Origin: Pedobacter sp. PACM 27299
GTDB lineage: Bacteria; Bacteroidota; Bacteroidia; Sphingobacteriales; Sphingobacteriaceae
Assembly: GCF_001412655.1 (NCBI RefSeq)
Contig: NZ_CP012996.1
Coordinates: 5,580,001 to 5,644,000 of the forward strand
Reading direction: 5' to 3'
Length of the DNA stretch: 64,000 bases
The notes beneath the pieces are model-generated. The model did no database searches. It saw only the letters and a list, made by a program, of their open reading frames with translations, and had not been told where the DNA came from. Made by a program: the position numbers and the translations under genes. Shown piece by piece: positions 1 to 8,707 of the stretch (its first letter is position 1; every line of letters starts with the position of its first letter).

Positions 1-129
1 CAACGTGCCAATGGCAGTATGTCTTTATCAGACATGACGTTTTCTCACCAGATGGTGCGCCTGTTCTTTGTTGAGCAGCTTTACCGCGCTTTTAGTATTT
101 TAAAGGGAGAACCTTATCACCACGAATAA
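1..129 (+). CDS. 3' end of an unidentified gene (partial)
   Basis: The frame starting at base 1 is open from the window edge to a TAA at 127-129 and encodes the last 42 residues of a protein, ending in [10 protein letters not shown]. The other two forward frames close earlier. The piece is too short for me to assign to a family, and I see no signal peptide or membrane segment in it. It is followed after 62 nt by a small membrane protein gene on the same strand, so the two may be cotranscribed. Confidence 0.5.
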   Translation, partial: QRANGSMSLSDMTFSHQMVRLFFVEQLYRAFSILKGEPYHHE

Positions 130-180
130 ATCTATCGCTTTGTGTTGTGGAAAACCAGTACATTGATCATCATTTATAAA

Positions 181-186
181 AAGGAG
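181..186 (+). promoter_or_regulatory. Shine-Dalgarno-like site before the 42-aa ORF
   Basis: AAGGAG sits 5 nt before the ATG at 192. Most start codons in this window lack such a site, as is usual in Bacteroidota, so it stands out and supports translation of the short ORF. Confidence 0.5.
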
Positions 187-191
187 TTATT

Positions 192-320
192 ATGCAATTG
201 CCAAGTGATTTTAAAAGAAAATACAAATACAGGAGCAATCCAAGAAGAGACCGCCTGAATTACATCATTGCGATTGTCATTTCAGCAATCGCTTTTCTAT
301 TGATCTGGTTTTACCTGTAA
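192..320 (+). CDS. small single-pass membrane protein (42 aa)
   Basis: The ORF runs from ATG at 192 to TAA at 318-320. The first 23 residues are very basic (KRKYKYR, NPRRDR). Residues about 24-41 form one hydrophobic helix (YIIAIVISAIAFLLIWFY). This charge pattern predicts a single-pass inner-membrane protein with its N terminus in the cytoplasm. A clear AAGGAG site precedes the start. I do not recognise the family and no function is proposed. It is easily missed by gene callers because of its length. Confidence 0.6.
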   Translation: MQLPSDFKRKYKYRSNPRRDRLNYIIAIVISAIAFLLIWFYL

Positions 321-425
321 TTTGGTTTGGACTAGAGTATTTTATTCCCGCGGGGACCGCTGATCAGATGCTTTCATCTGCATGATTTGTTGTCACTTAT
401 TTCAGGAAGGGACAGGGATTATAAA

Positions 426-456
426 AAAAGCCGGATCTGTTAAAGATCCGGCTTTT
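426..456. terminator. bidirectional intrinsic terminator
   Basis: Arms 426-438 and 444-456 pair over 13 bp around a 5-nt loop. The GC core (GCCGGATCT) is flanked by A-rich and T-rich tracts, so it can end transcripts from both sides. It lies 29 nt past the stop of the minus-strand DUF5606 gene. Confidence 0.85.
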
Positions 457-484
457 GTATAACCTATATTGTCCAATATAAGGA

Positions 485-1024
485 CTAAACGCCTTTTTTG
501 CTAGTCATGCTCGCTTTTTTAGCTGGCTGAGCTGCTTTACTTGGTGCTTTTGTATTAGATGGTTTCGGGCTTGCTTTCACTTTCTTGTCCGATTTATCTT
601 CAATTTTAACACCATCCTGGTCTACAACTGCTTCAGGAGCTGCTTCACTGAAAAGTGGCAATTCCTTTAACAAATGGTACCAAGAAACAATTTTCTTCAT
701 GTCAGAAGTATAAACTTTCTCCTGGTCATGACCTGGAGCAACTTCTAAAAAGAATGCTTTTAAATCTTTTGCATCTGCTTTTGCATCTGGAACATTTCCT
801 TTAGCGGCAACGATATTTGCAAAAACATCTAATAACTTCAAATCGTCATCTTCGCCGTATACGGTAATGTCTTCTAATGACGCTAGTTTAGTTGTAGTAA
901 TGTTCGCTACAATTTTAACTTTCTGTGCATCCAGACTTTCTAAAACGTATCCGCCTTTATTTTGTCCTACCAGTTTAAATAGACCTGGTCTTCCAGATAC
1001 TGCAACGATTCCTCTTAAATTCAT
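485..1024 (-). CDS. DUF5606 domain protein
   Basis: 179 residues. The N-terminal 135 or so residues (MNLRGIVAVSGRPGLFKLVG onward) match the Bacteroidota family DUF5606, whose biochemical role is not known to me. The remaining 40 residues are a low-complexity Lys/Ala/Pro/Ser tail (KASPKPSNTKAPSKAAQPAK region), probably disordered and possibly able to contact nucleic acid. There is no signal peptide, so it is cytoplasmic. It follows the cyclophilin gene by 26 nt on the same strand and ends at a strong terminator, so the two form a small operon. Confidence 0.8.
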   Translation of the reverse strand: MNLRGIVAVSGRPGLFKLVGQNKGGYVLESLDAQKVKIVANITTTKLASLEDITVYGEDDDLKLLDVFANIVAAKGNVPDAKADAKDLKAFFLEVAPGHDQEKVYTSDMKKIVSWYHLLKELPLFSEAAPEAVVDQDGVKIEDKSDKKVKASPKPSNTKAPSKAAQPAKKASMTSKKGV

Positions 1025-1050
1025 AATATTTTGTTTTTGAGAAGTAAGAA

Positions 1051-1512
1051 CTAGTCTTCAATTACTTCTATCCCTATAATCTTATCTCCTTGTTTGATAT
1101 CGTCAACAATATCAACATTTTCTATTACTTTTCCGAAACAAGTATGTACTCTGTCTAAATGAGCAGTATTGTCTCTGCTGTGACATACGAAGAATTGAGA
1201 ACCTCCAGTATTTCTTCCAGCGTGTGCCATAGATAATACACCACGATCATGGTATTGATTTTCGCCAGTTAACTCACAATCAATTTTGTAACCTGGGCCA
1301 CCAGTACCTGCTAAATGTGCTTTAGACGGGTCTTTAGAGTTTGGACAACCACCTTGAATCACGAAATTAGGAATTACCCTGTGAAAAGTAACGCCATCAT
1401 AGAATCCTTCTGAAGCTAATTTCTTAAAGTTAGCAACGGCATTCGGTGCATCCTGATCATAAAACTGAACAGTCATGTTACCTTTATCTGTTTTTATTAT
1501 TGCTTTGCTCAT
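1051..1512 (-). CDS. cyclophilin-type peptidyl-prolyl cis-trans isomerase
   Basis: 153 residues, a full single cyclophilin domain. Hallmarks are [13 protein letters not shown] (catalytic Arg and the hydrophobic pocket), the GTGGPGY loop, and GGSQFFVC. Family members catalyse cis-trans isomerisation of X-Pro bonds. No signal peptide is present, so this is a cytoplasmic PpiB-like enzyme rather than the periplasmic form. It is the first gene of a two-gene unit with the DUF5606 gene, and a -7 box lies 19 nt before its ATG. Confidence 0.93.
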   Translation of the reverse strand: MSKAIIKTDKGNMTVQFYDQDAPNAVANFKKLASEGFYDGVTFHRVIPNFVIQGGCPNSKDPSKAHLAGTGGPGYKIDCELTGENQYHDRGVLSMAHAGRNTGGSQFFVCHSRDNTAHLDRVHTCFGKVIENVDIVDDIKQGDKIIGIEVIED

Positions 1513-1531
1513 GATAATTTTGTGTAAATGC

Positions 1532-1539
1532 CAAATTTA
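1532..1539 (-). promoter_or_regulatory. -7 promoter element for the cyclophilin gene
   Basis: On the minus strand this reads TAAATTTG, a full match to the Bacteroidota TAnnTTTG element, 19 nt before the ATG at 1512. No clear TTTG lies at the expected -33 distance. Confidence 0.5.
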
Positions 1540-1678
1540 GTAAATTGAAATGACTCCTGAATATTAATTACAGTTAAAAAAGCCATGGATACTGATTATC
1601 GTCTATAAACGTTTATTCAGTACAATAATTTTATTATAGGTTTATAAAAAATTACATTCGCATATACCCCGATAAAGT

Positions 1679-2941
1679 ATGTCCCTTAAAAAAGTATACC
1701 TGCTGTTGTGTTTAATGGTTTTTAGCCTCGGCTTAAAGGCCTCATCTATTCTTGTTTATATGGACGAAGACCAGAAGAACCACCTTAAAGCTTATGGTAT
1801 TGCGTACTGGAGCATCCAGCAAAAGGCAGAAGTGAGCTGGTTACTGAATTATAGAGGAGGGAGTTTTCTGCTCCAGTATCACAAAAACATCGAAGATGAA
1901 TGTAAAACCCGCGGCGTTTCTTATCAGGTACTGGCAGATGGAAAGGTAACGGCCATCCTCAATGAAATCAGTGATCCGGAAGTAAACATGGAGGTGGTAA
2001 AACTAGAAAAATCACCAAAAATTGCGGTTTATTCACCAAAAAGCAAGCTTCCCTGGGATGATGCAGTTACAATGGTGCTGAGGTATGCAGAAATCCCTTA
2101 CGATGTGGTGTATGATGATGAGGTTTTAAAAGACAAACTTGCGGGCTATGATTGGCTGCATTTGCACCATGAGGATTTTACAGGGCAATACGGTCGTTTC
2201 TGGAGTTCTTTCCGCAATGCGGGATGGTACCGGGAAGATGTCAAAAACCAAGAGGCAACCGCGAAAAGAAATGGCTTCAATAAGGTATCGGAAATGAAGC
2301 TGGCAGTAGCCAAAAGAATTAAAGAATTTTGTGCTGGCGGAGGCTTCTTATTTGCCATGTGTTCCGCTACAGATAGCTACGACATTGCATTGAGCGCTGA
2401 AGGAGTAGACATTTGTGAAAGTATGTTCGATGGCGATGGTGCAGATCCACAGGCACAATCAAAAATAGACTATAAGAAAACCTTTGCTTTTCAAAATTTT
2501 AAACTCGATACTAATCCAAATAATTATGAATTTTCAGATATTGATGCTACTCAAACCAGAACGTTGGTTCAGAGCAATGATTTTTTCACCTTATTTGAGT
2601 TTTCTGCAAAATGGGACCTGGTACCAACGATGTTAACTCAGAATCATGAAAAGGTGATCAAAGGATTTATGGGGCAGACTACTGCTTTCCGAAAATCTGT
2701 AGTAAAACCAAACATCACGGTATTGGGAGAAAATAAAGGTGCGGAAGAGGTGCGGTACCTGAATGGAGAAATTGGTAAAGGGCAGTTTACCTTTTATGGT
2801 GGTCATGATCCGGAAGATTATCAGCATGCGGTAGGTGATCCGCCGACAGATTTGAACCTGCACCCCAACTCAGCGGGTTACAGGCTCATTCTGAACAATG
2901 TTTTATTTCCTGCCGCTAAAAAGAAACCACAGAAAACATAA
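1679..2941 (+). CDS. secreted protein of the family often labelled 'asparagine synthetase B'; amidotransferase-like fold
   Basis: 420 residues with a signal peptide (LLLCLMVFSLGLKAS), so it is exported. Close Bacteroidota proteins are, to my recollection, commonly labelled asparagine synthetase B. However, the N-terminal Cys2 of the amidotransferase domain and the PP-loop of the synthetase domain are both missing, so I do not adopt that function. What can be seen is a class-I-glutamine-amidotransferase-like arrangement. A LPWDDAV strand and helix is followed by YDWLHLHHEDFTG, then GGGFLFAMCSATDS, which resembles a nucleophile elbow with Cys, and finally GGHDPEDYQHA near the C terminus. The substrate is unknown. 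It ends 12 nt from the convergent porin gene, with no terminator visible between them. Confidence 0.7.
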   Translation: MSLKKVYLLLCLMVFSLGLKASSILVYMDEDQKNHLKAYGIAYWSIQQKAEVSWLLNYRGGSFLLQYHKNIEDECKTRGVSYQVLADGKVTAILNEISDPEVNMEVVKLEKSPKIAVYSPKSKLPWDDAVTMVLRYAEIPYDVVYDDEVLKDKLAGYDWLHLHHEDFTGQYGRFWSSFRNAGWYREDVKNQEATAKRNGFNKVSEMKLAVAKRIKEFCAGGGFLFAMCSATDSYDIALSAEGVDICESMFDGDGADPQAQSKIDYKKTFAFQNFKLDTNPNNYEFSDIDATQTRTLVQSNDFFTLFEFSAKWDLVPTMLTQNHEKVIKGFMGQTTAFRKSVVKPNITVLGENKGAEEVRYLNGEIGKGQFTFYGGHDPEDYQHAVGDPPTDLNLHPNSAGYRLILNNVLFPAAKKKPQKT

Positions 2942-2953
2942 TATTTATCTGGC

Positions 2954-4999
2954 TTAATCGTAGAAGCTCCAGCTTACCCCAAATTTAATCAGGACTCTGT
3001 CCATCATTGGATAACGGTTCACGGAATAATATCCTTTAGATATTAATCCCTGATTGGCATAATCTGTTTTCACAAAGATATTGGCCTTTCTCAAACTCGC
3101 CTTTACCCAGACATCCAGAATTGGTGTGGAATCAAATGTAGTGGCTTGTCCTACGTAAAACTGGCCTGCTGGTGCAGAATAAGAATAGTTTTTATAAGGT
3201 GTATTGTAACGGATATCAAATCCTACATTCGTTTTTAATGCTTTAAAGAAGGTATGGTCCAGGAAGAAGCTGGCAAAAGCATACAGTTCCGGAGTTCTCA
3301 AGATATTAGGATTGTCAGTTTTTTGATAAACCAGGTAACTATCCAGGTTGAATTTACCGAATTTCAGTTTTTTACCCAGGGTAATTTTCAACAGGTTAAT
3401 GCTGTTGAGCTGCGCAGGTATGATATTATTTGCATTCTTTGCAAAAAAGACACTATCTAATGCCTCACCATCTTTTGGAGGAGGATTGGTGAAATACAGG
3501 TAATCGCTGATCCTAAAATATTCTGCACTGGCTTCAAAATTCAGTCGGTCGTTCAGGTATTTAAAAGACAGATTAATGGTTTTTGTACGGTTGAAATCTT
3601 CTTTCCAGTTGTAATGGTTACCAAAATATCTGATATAGACTTCTTCTGGTGACTTATTCTGAAAATATCCTCCCAATACGATACGCCCTACCGACTTGCT
3701 CAACAGGACATTACTTTTCGCTTCATATAGAAAATCACCGCTGTTTCTTCCCTGAAATATTTGCTGCAAATCTACATTCAGGTCAATACGGTTACTGAAT
3801 CTATAACCTGCGGAACCTAAAAGTGTGATGTTCTGAAAAGTAGAGTTGTAATTGTAATAGGTAGAAATTTTATCTGGATAAAATACGCCTTGATAGTACT
3901 TATAGAAATCATGTCTGATCCCCGCGTCTACTTTCAGCTCATTTTTGATAATAGAATTACCTTTTCCACGAAGGAAAAAACTGTACATAAATTCATTCTG
4001 TACATTCATATAGCGCGTACTATCATAAGTAACCGAAAGATCTGCTATCCCGGTAGGGATGGCGGTATGATCATCTAAAGAGCTTTTATGAAAAGTGTAA
4101 GAATTCTGATTGTACTTAAAAGTATAAGCTATCTTATTGGTGGGTAAGATCTTATCTGAGATCTCCTGTGCCAGACTGTCTATCCTTCCTACAAAATAAG
4201 TTTGCTTGATCATGAAGGAATTAGAGCGGTAAATATGACCTGCATCGACAAGTCTAACTGGTTCAGAAAGGTGGTCTAAACCAAAGGATTTATTGTTGCT
4301 CCCATAAATATTGTTATTGACAATGGAACCATTTTCGCGTGCTTTCAGGGTATTAAATATCGCCGCAATCCATAAGTTATATCGTTTATTCGGACTTTGA
4401 TACCAGGTAAAAAGATCTGCGTTTAAGTGGTCACCTCTTTGTCGAGGGTAATAACCATTGGCACCAATCCTATTGTAATTCGCTCCGATATTCCAGTTTT
4501 TTTTGATATTCTGGGAATGGGTAACTTTGAAAATGGCTTCTGTTTCGCCGGCAGAAATAAAGTATAAATTGGTATACGGCGTTCTGGCTTGATAATATTT
4601 GATATCATCCTGACCGATGGCATAAAAATCCAGGGAGTGAAAGCCTGCATCAAAACCAATGGTTTTTGAAGGTTCAAACAACATCGGCATGGCTGCCAGA
4701 CCAAGATTTCCCGTACCGACGGTTGGTCTTCGAGGCTGTGCAATCATACTGAAATTCTGAAATCCTGCAAGCGTGGTATCCAATGGCAAAGTTTGAATGC
4801 TGTCTTTCGTCAGCTTCAAGGTCGTATACCTGATAAAGCGGGAAGTAAAAATCACCGAGTCTGTTCCTGATTCTTCTTTCTTTCTCAAGGAATCCAGTAA
4901 TTTATTGTCGTTGACCGTCGTTTTTAAATCCTGAGCAAATAAAGCCCCAGTCCCTAACAGGAAAAAGCAAAAAACAAATAAAGCAATGCTTTTATACAT
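2954..4999 (-). CDS. putative outer-membrane porin (Porin_10 type)
   Basis: 681 residues. A signal peptide (FVFCFFLLGTGALFAQ) is followed by a long region of alternating aromatic and polar strands typical of an outer-membrane beta barrel. The chain ends in GVSWSFYD, where the penultimate aromatic resembles a barrel-insertion signal. Length and strand pattern fit the Bacteroidota 'putative porin' family (PF14121). The substrate is not known. Its ATG overlaps the stop codon of punA by one base (TAATG), so it is translated from the lpxK-punA-porin message. Confidence 0.8.
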   Translation of the reverse strand: MYKSIALFVFCFFLLGTGALFAQDLKTTVNDNKLLDSLRKKEESGTDSVIFTSRFIRYTTLKLTKDSIQTLPLDTTLAGFQNFSMIAQPRRPTVGTGNLGLAAMPMLFEPSKTIGFDAGFHSLDFYAIGQDDIKYYQARTPYTNLYFISAGETEAIFKVTHSQNIKKNWNIGANYNRIGANGYYPRQRGDHLNADLFTWYQSPNKRYNLWIAAIFNTLKARENGSIVNNNIYGSNNKSFGLDHLSEPVRLVDAGHIYRSNSFMIKQTYFVGRIDSLAQEISDKILPTNKIAYTFKYNQNSYTFHKSSLDDHTAIPTGIADLSVTYDSTRYMNVQNEFMYSFFLRGKGNSIIKNELKVDAGIRHDFYKYYQGVFYPDKISTYYNYNSTFQNITLLGSAGYRFSNRIDLNVDLQQIFQGRNSGDFLYEAKSNVLLSKSVGRIVLGGYFQNKSPEEVYIRYFGNHYNWKEDFNRTKTINLSFKYLNDRLNFEASAEYFRISDYLYFTNPPPKDGEALDSVFFAKNANNIIPAQLNSINLLKITLGKKLKFGKFNLDSYLVYQKTDNPNILRTPELYAFASFFLDHTFFKALKTNVGFDIRYNTPYKNYSYSAPAGQFYVGQATTFDSTPILDVWVKASLRKANIFVKTDYANQGLISKGYYSVNRYPMMDRVLIKFGVSWSFYD

Positions 5000-5814
5000 T
5001 ATAAGGTAGAGATTAATTGGCTCAGTATTTTTGTCATTCTTGGTTCTGCAACTCTTGCAGTTTCAATGATTTCTTCCAAACTTACTGGTTGTAGTTCTTC
5101 TGGAAAACCTTCATCAGTTAACACAGAAATCGCAAATACCGGGATGCTCATGTGTCTGGCCACGATCACCTCTGGAACAGTACTCATGCCTACAGCATCA
5201 CCACCGATAATACGTAAATATTTATATTCTGCTTTGGTTTCCAAATTTGGTCCGGTTACTGAAACATACACGCCCTGATGGCAAACAATATCATTGTCTT
5301 TTGCGATTTGCAGCGCTGATTTAATTAATGACCTTTCGTATGGCTGACTCATATCCGGGAAACGGGGTCCCATATCACTGTCGTTTCTTCCACGAAGCGG
5401 GCTTTCTGGCTGCAGATTGATATGGTCATTGATGATCATCAGATCGCCTTTTTTATAGTCAGGATTTAAGGATCCTGCAGCGTTAGACACAAAAAGATGT
5501 GCAATTCCTAAGGCTTTCATCACACGGATTGGAAAAGTAATCTGCTGCATGCTATAGCCTTCATAATAATGGAGTCTACCTTGCATGGCCACAACTCTTT
5601 TCCCGTTTAATGTACCGAATATCAATTTACCGGAATGAAATTCCAGCGTAGAGATCGGGAAATTAGGGATATTGGAATACATCAATTGATGTGCGACTTC
5701 TATTTCGCCTACCAATCCACCCAGACCAGTTCCTAAAACGATGCCAATTTCTGGTTGGAAATCATTCGTTTTACGTTTTAGATATTCAACGGTTTCGTGT
5801 ATGACTTGAAACAT
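4999..5814 (-). CDS. punA: purine-nucleoside phosphorylase
   Basis: 271 residues, the size of the trimeric PNP class. The enzyme cleaves inosine and guanosine with phosphate to the free base and ribose-1-phosphate in purine salvage. Motifs include the phosphate-binding GTGLGGLVGEI near residue 28, FHSGKLIFG, VSNAAGSLNPDYKKGDL, the TGPNLETKAEY segment, and GMSTVPEVIVARH with the base-binding region around it. The 5' end overlaps lpxK by 29 nt and the 3' end overlaps the porin start by 1 nt, so all three are translationally coupled. Confidence 0.95.
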   Translation of the reverse strand: MFQVIHETVEYLKRKTNDFQPEIGIVLGTGLGGLVGEIEVAHQLMYSNIPNFPISTLEFHSGKLIFGTLNGKRVVAMQGRLHYYEGYSMQQITFPIRVMKALGIAHLFVSNAAGSLNPDYKKGDLMIINDHINLQPESPLRGRNDSDMGPRFPDMSQPYERSLIKSALQIAKDNDIVCHQGVYVSVTGPNLETKAEYKYLRIIGGDAVGMSTVPEVIVARHMSIPVFAISVLTDEGFPEELQPVSLEEIIETARVAEPRMTKILSQLISTL

Positions 5815-6847
5815 AAGCTATAATTTTTTGATCAAATATAATTTTATCTTTTGCGCTTAGCCCGATTTTGACAGGCAAATAAAAGATTGGTAAATTTAGC
5901 AGTAATTCTTTTAAAGTACCACCTAATAAACGCTGCGCATCCTTTTCTGTTGTGATGATGATTTTTTCCGTTGCGGGTTCACTATTAAAGGCAGCAACCA
6001 GGTCATTGATATTTCCCTCGGTAAAGCGATAATGGTCCGGATAATCGTGGTGCCTGATCTTGGCGGTATACTTCCCTAAATACTGCAGTAATGGCTTTGG
6101 ATTGGCGATTCCAGTCAGCAAAAACACGGTAGTTTCCTGAGTTATTGATTTACAGATCTGATTTTCACCTGAGATTAACGGTACCAGATCCTGGTAAATT
6201 AAAGACGAAAAAACAGCTTCCTTTTGCCAGTGATCTTCAAATTTATCCAAGCATTTTGAGGTCTCATCAGGCTTTATATTGTCCGGAGATTTGGTGATCA
6301 GGATGGATTGTGCTCTTTTATAACCGGAAAAACTTTCCCTCAGGTTTCCGGTAGGCAGCAGAAACTGTGGTTTCAGCAGCTTTTCAAATTCAAATAGCAG
6401 GATGTTAAAGCCGGCAGAAATGGCACGGTGCTGATAGGCATCGTCCAGAATAATCAGGTCATGATGTTGTTGTAATCGCCCTGCGCCAAGCACCCGATCT
6501 TCACAAACGGCCACTGTCACCTGCGGAAATTTTCGATAAAACTGCATGGGCTCGTCACCTATCGTTTCGGCTGTTGCCTGATCATCCGCGAGGATAAAAC
6601 CTTTGGTTTTACGGCCATATCCCCTGCTTAAAATGGCAATTTTACGGTTTGGAAAAAGGCGCACCAGGTATTCTGTGACCGGGCTTTTACCGGATCCGCC
6701 AACCACCAGGTTTCCCACGCAAATCACCGGAATATCAAAGCCAGTAGCTTTAAACACACCGATATCATAGAGCTTGTTTCTCACAAAAACTACGATGCCA
6801 TATAGGATGGAAAAAGGAAATAACAGGTAGCGTAAGTATTTTATCAT
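5786..6847 (-). CDS. lpxK: tetraacyldisaccharide 4'-kinase
   Basis: 353 residues from the ATG at 6847. A longer reading from a TTG at 6859 is rejected because it would begin inside the -7 promoter box. LpxK phosphorylates the 4' position of the lipid A disaccharide at the inner membrane. An N-terminal hydrophobic anchor (LLFPFSILYGIVVFV) is followed by the Walker A GGSGKSP (residues 50-56), SRGYGRKTKGF, GDEPMQF and the LDDAYQHR motif with its catalytic Asp and His. It heads an operon with punA and a porin gene. Confidence 0.94.
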   Translation of the reverse strand: MIKYLRYLLFPFSILYGIVVFVRNKLYDIGVFKATGFDIPVICVGNLVVGGSGKSPVTEYLVRLFPNRKIAILSRGYGRKTKGFILADDQATAETIGDEPMQFYRKFPQVTVAVCEDRVLGAGRLQQHHDLIILDDAYQHRAISAGFNILLFEFEKLLKPQFLLPTGNLRESFSGYKRAQSILITKSPDNIKPDETSKCLDKFEDHWQKEAVFSSLIYQDLVPLISGENQICKSITQETTVFLLTGIANPKPLLQYLGKYTAKIRHHDYPDHYRFTEGNINDLVAAFNSEPATEKIIITTEKDAQRLLGGTLKELLLNLPIFYLPVKIGLSAKDKIIFDQKIIAYVSSHTRNR

Positions 6848-6856
6848 GCTGCGCTT

Positions 6857-6864
6857 CAAAAATA
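6857..6864 (-). promoter_or_regulatory. -7 promoter element for lpxK-punA-porin
   Basis: TATTTTTG on the minus strand, a full match to TAnnTTTG, only 9 nt before the lpxK ATG. The mRNA would have a leader of a few bases at most. A -33 element is weak (ATG rather than TTG at about 20 nt). Confidence 0.5.
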
Positions 6865-6931
6865 AGAATTATAGCGCGTATTGCATGAAGTTTATACATA
6901 TTGAGCGTTACCGGGCAACAAAATAAAAGGC

Positions 6932-6939
6932 TATCTTTG
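6932..6939 (+). promoter_or_regulatory. -7 promoter element for pruA
   Basis: TATCTTTG is a full match to TAnnTTTG, 20 nt before the pruA ATG. No TTG lies at the normal -33 spacing; the nearest is 28 nt upstream. Confidence 0.5.
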
Positions 6940-6959
6940 TACAAACAATATTTTATATC

Positions 6960-8594
6960 ATGCTTAAAGGATTTTTTAACGTACCAACTCCGGTTAACGA
7001 GCCTATTTTAGGTTACGCCCCGGGAAGTAAAGAACGTGAACTTTTGAAGGCCGCAATTGCCGAAGCCCGCTCTAAAAAAATTGACATCCCGATGTACATT
7101 AACGGAAAGGAAGTCCATACTGACCATAAAGGAACTGCGACTCCTCCACACGATCATCAGCATATTCTTGCTGAGTACAGCAAAGGAACAAAGGAACATG
7201 TAAGTCAGGCGATTGATGCTGCCCTTGCAGCTAAATCAAAATGGGAAAATTTAGCATGGGAACATCGTGCAGCGATCTTCCTGAAAGCAGCTGATCTTAT
7301 TGCTGGTCCATACCGCTATAAATTAAACGCAGCCACCATGCTGGGTCAATCAAAAAATGCTTACCAGGCAGAGATTGATGCCGCTTGTGAGCTGATCGAC
7401 TTCCTTCGTTTTAACGTAAGTTATATGTCGGAAATCTATAAACAACAACCTCCGGTTTCTCCAAAAGGATCATGGAACAGAGTGGAACAACGCCCGTTAG
7501 AAGGTTTTGTATTCGCTTTGACACCATTTAACTTCACTGCGATTGCTGGTAACTTACCTACTTCAGCAGCAATGATGGGGAACGTAATCGTTTGGAAACC
7601 TGCAAATACTCAGATTTATTCTGCAAATGTATTGATGCAGATTTTCAAAGAAGCAGGTTTGCCTGATGGCGTAATCAACCTGGTATATGTTTCCGGACCG
7701 GAAGCAGGTGAAGTGATCTTTAACCACCCTGATTTCGCAGGTATCCACTTTACAGGATCTACAGGCGTATTCCAGGACATTTGGAAAACGATCGGAAATA
7801 ACATTCATAAATTCAAAACTTACCCACGTATTGTTGGGGAAACAGGTGGCAAAGATTTTATCCTTGTTCATGGTTCGGCAGAGGCAGAATCTTCCAGCAC
7901 AGCGATCATCCGTGGCGCATTCGAATACCAGGGACAAAAATGTTCTGCTGCTTCACGTGTTTACGTAGCAAAGAGCATCTGGCCTAAAGTAAAAGAATAC
8001 ATGCTTCGCGATCTTGCTGAGTTCAAAATGGGTGGAACTGAGGATTTCGGCAACTTTATCAATGCAGTAATTGACGGAAATTCTTTCGACAAATTAGCGA
8101 AATACATTGACGAAGCTAAAAAAGACAGCAGTGTAGAAATTATTGCTGGTGGTAACTACGACAAATCTAAAGGATACTTTATTGAACCAACAGTATTGGT
8201 GGTTCAAGATCCTAAGTATGTTACCATGAGTGAAGAATTATTCGGCCCGGTATTGACTTTATTTGTATATGATGATGATAAATTCGATGAGATTTTAGAC
8301 ATCGTTGACAGCACTTCCATCTACGCCTTAACAGGTGCTGTGATTGCTCAGGATCGCTATGCGATTGAAAAAGCAACGCATCGTTTGAGAAATGCAGCAG
8401 GTAACTTCTACATCAATGATAAATGTACAGGTGCCGTTGTTGGACAGCAGCCATTTGGTGGTGCCAGAGGTTCCGGTACAAACGATAAAGCGGGTTCAAT
8501 GATCAATCTTTTACGTTGGGTTTCTCCACGTACGATCAAAGAAACTTTTGATCCGCCTAAAGATTTCCGTTATCCATTCTTGTCTAACGATTAG
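6960..8594 (+). CDS. pruA: L-glutamate gamma-semialdehyde (1-pyrroline-5-carboxylate) dehydrogenase
   Basis: 544 residues, the length of stand-alone P5C dehydrogenases. It oxidises glutamate semialdehyde to glutamate with NAD, the second step of proline catabolism. The aldehyde dehydrogenase active site is clear: general base Glu294 in GETGGKD and nucleophile Cys328 in GQKCSAASR. The NAD-site segments are TPFNFTAIAGNL and FTGSTGVF, and the C-terminal QQPFGGARGSGTNDKAG loop is typical of this subfamily. Proline dehydrogenase is not in this window, so it is not the fused PutA type. The gene stands alone and ends at a bidirectional terminator. Confidence 0.96.
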   Translation: MLKGFFNVPTPVNEPILGYAPGSKERELLKAAIAEARSKKIDIPMYINGKEVHTDHKGTATPPHDHQHILAEYSKGTKEHVSQAIDAALAAKSKWENLAWEHRAAIFLKAADLIAGPYRYKLNAATMLGQSKNAYQAEIDAACELIDFLRFNVSYMSEIYKQQPPVSPKGSWNRVEQRPLEGFVFALTPFNFTAIAGNLPTSAAMMGNVIVWKPANTQIYSANVLMQIFKEAGLPDGVINLVYVSGPEAGEVIFNHPDFAGIHFTGSTGVFQDIWKTIGNNIHKFKTYPRIVGETGGKDFILVHGSAEAESSSTAIIRGAFEYQGQKCSAASRVYVAKSIWPKVKEYMLRDLAEFKMGGTEDFGNFINAVIDGNSFDKLAKYIDEAKKDSSVEIIAGGNYDKSKGYFIEPTVLVVQDPKYVTMSEELFGPVLTLFVYDDDKFDEILDIVDSTSIYALTGAVIAQDRYAIEKATHRLRNAAGNFYINDKCTGAVVGQQPFGGARGSGTNDKAGSMINLLRWVSPRTIKETFDPPKDFRYPFLSND

Positions 8595-8633
8595 TGTCTT
8601 TGATTGGATCTTTTGATCCATCATTTTCTATAT

Positions 8634-8671
8634 AAAAAAACGGAGGATCCATTCAGGACCTCCGTTTTTTT
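8634..8671. terminator. bidirectional terminator between pruA and the carbonic anhydrase gene
   Basis: A GGAGG/CCTCC stem, continued by a TCC/GGA pairing past one bulged A, is flanked by A7 on the left and T7 on the right. It sits between convergent genes and can serve both. Confidence 0.85.
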
Positions 8672-8707
8672 ATGAAATAGCGCCACTGATCGCAGCGCTT
8701 CCATTAC

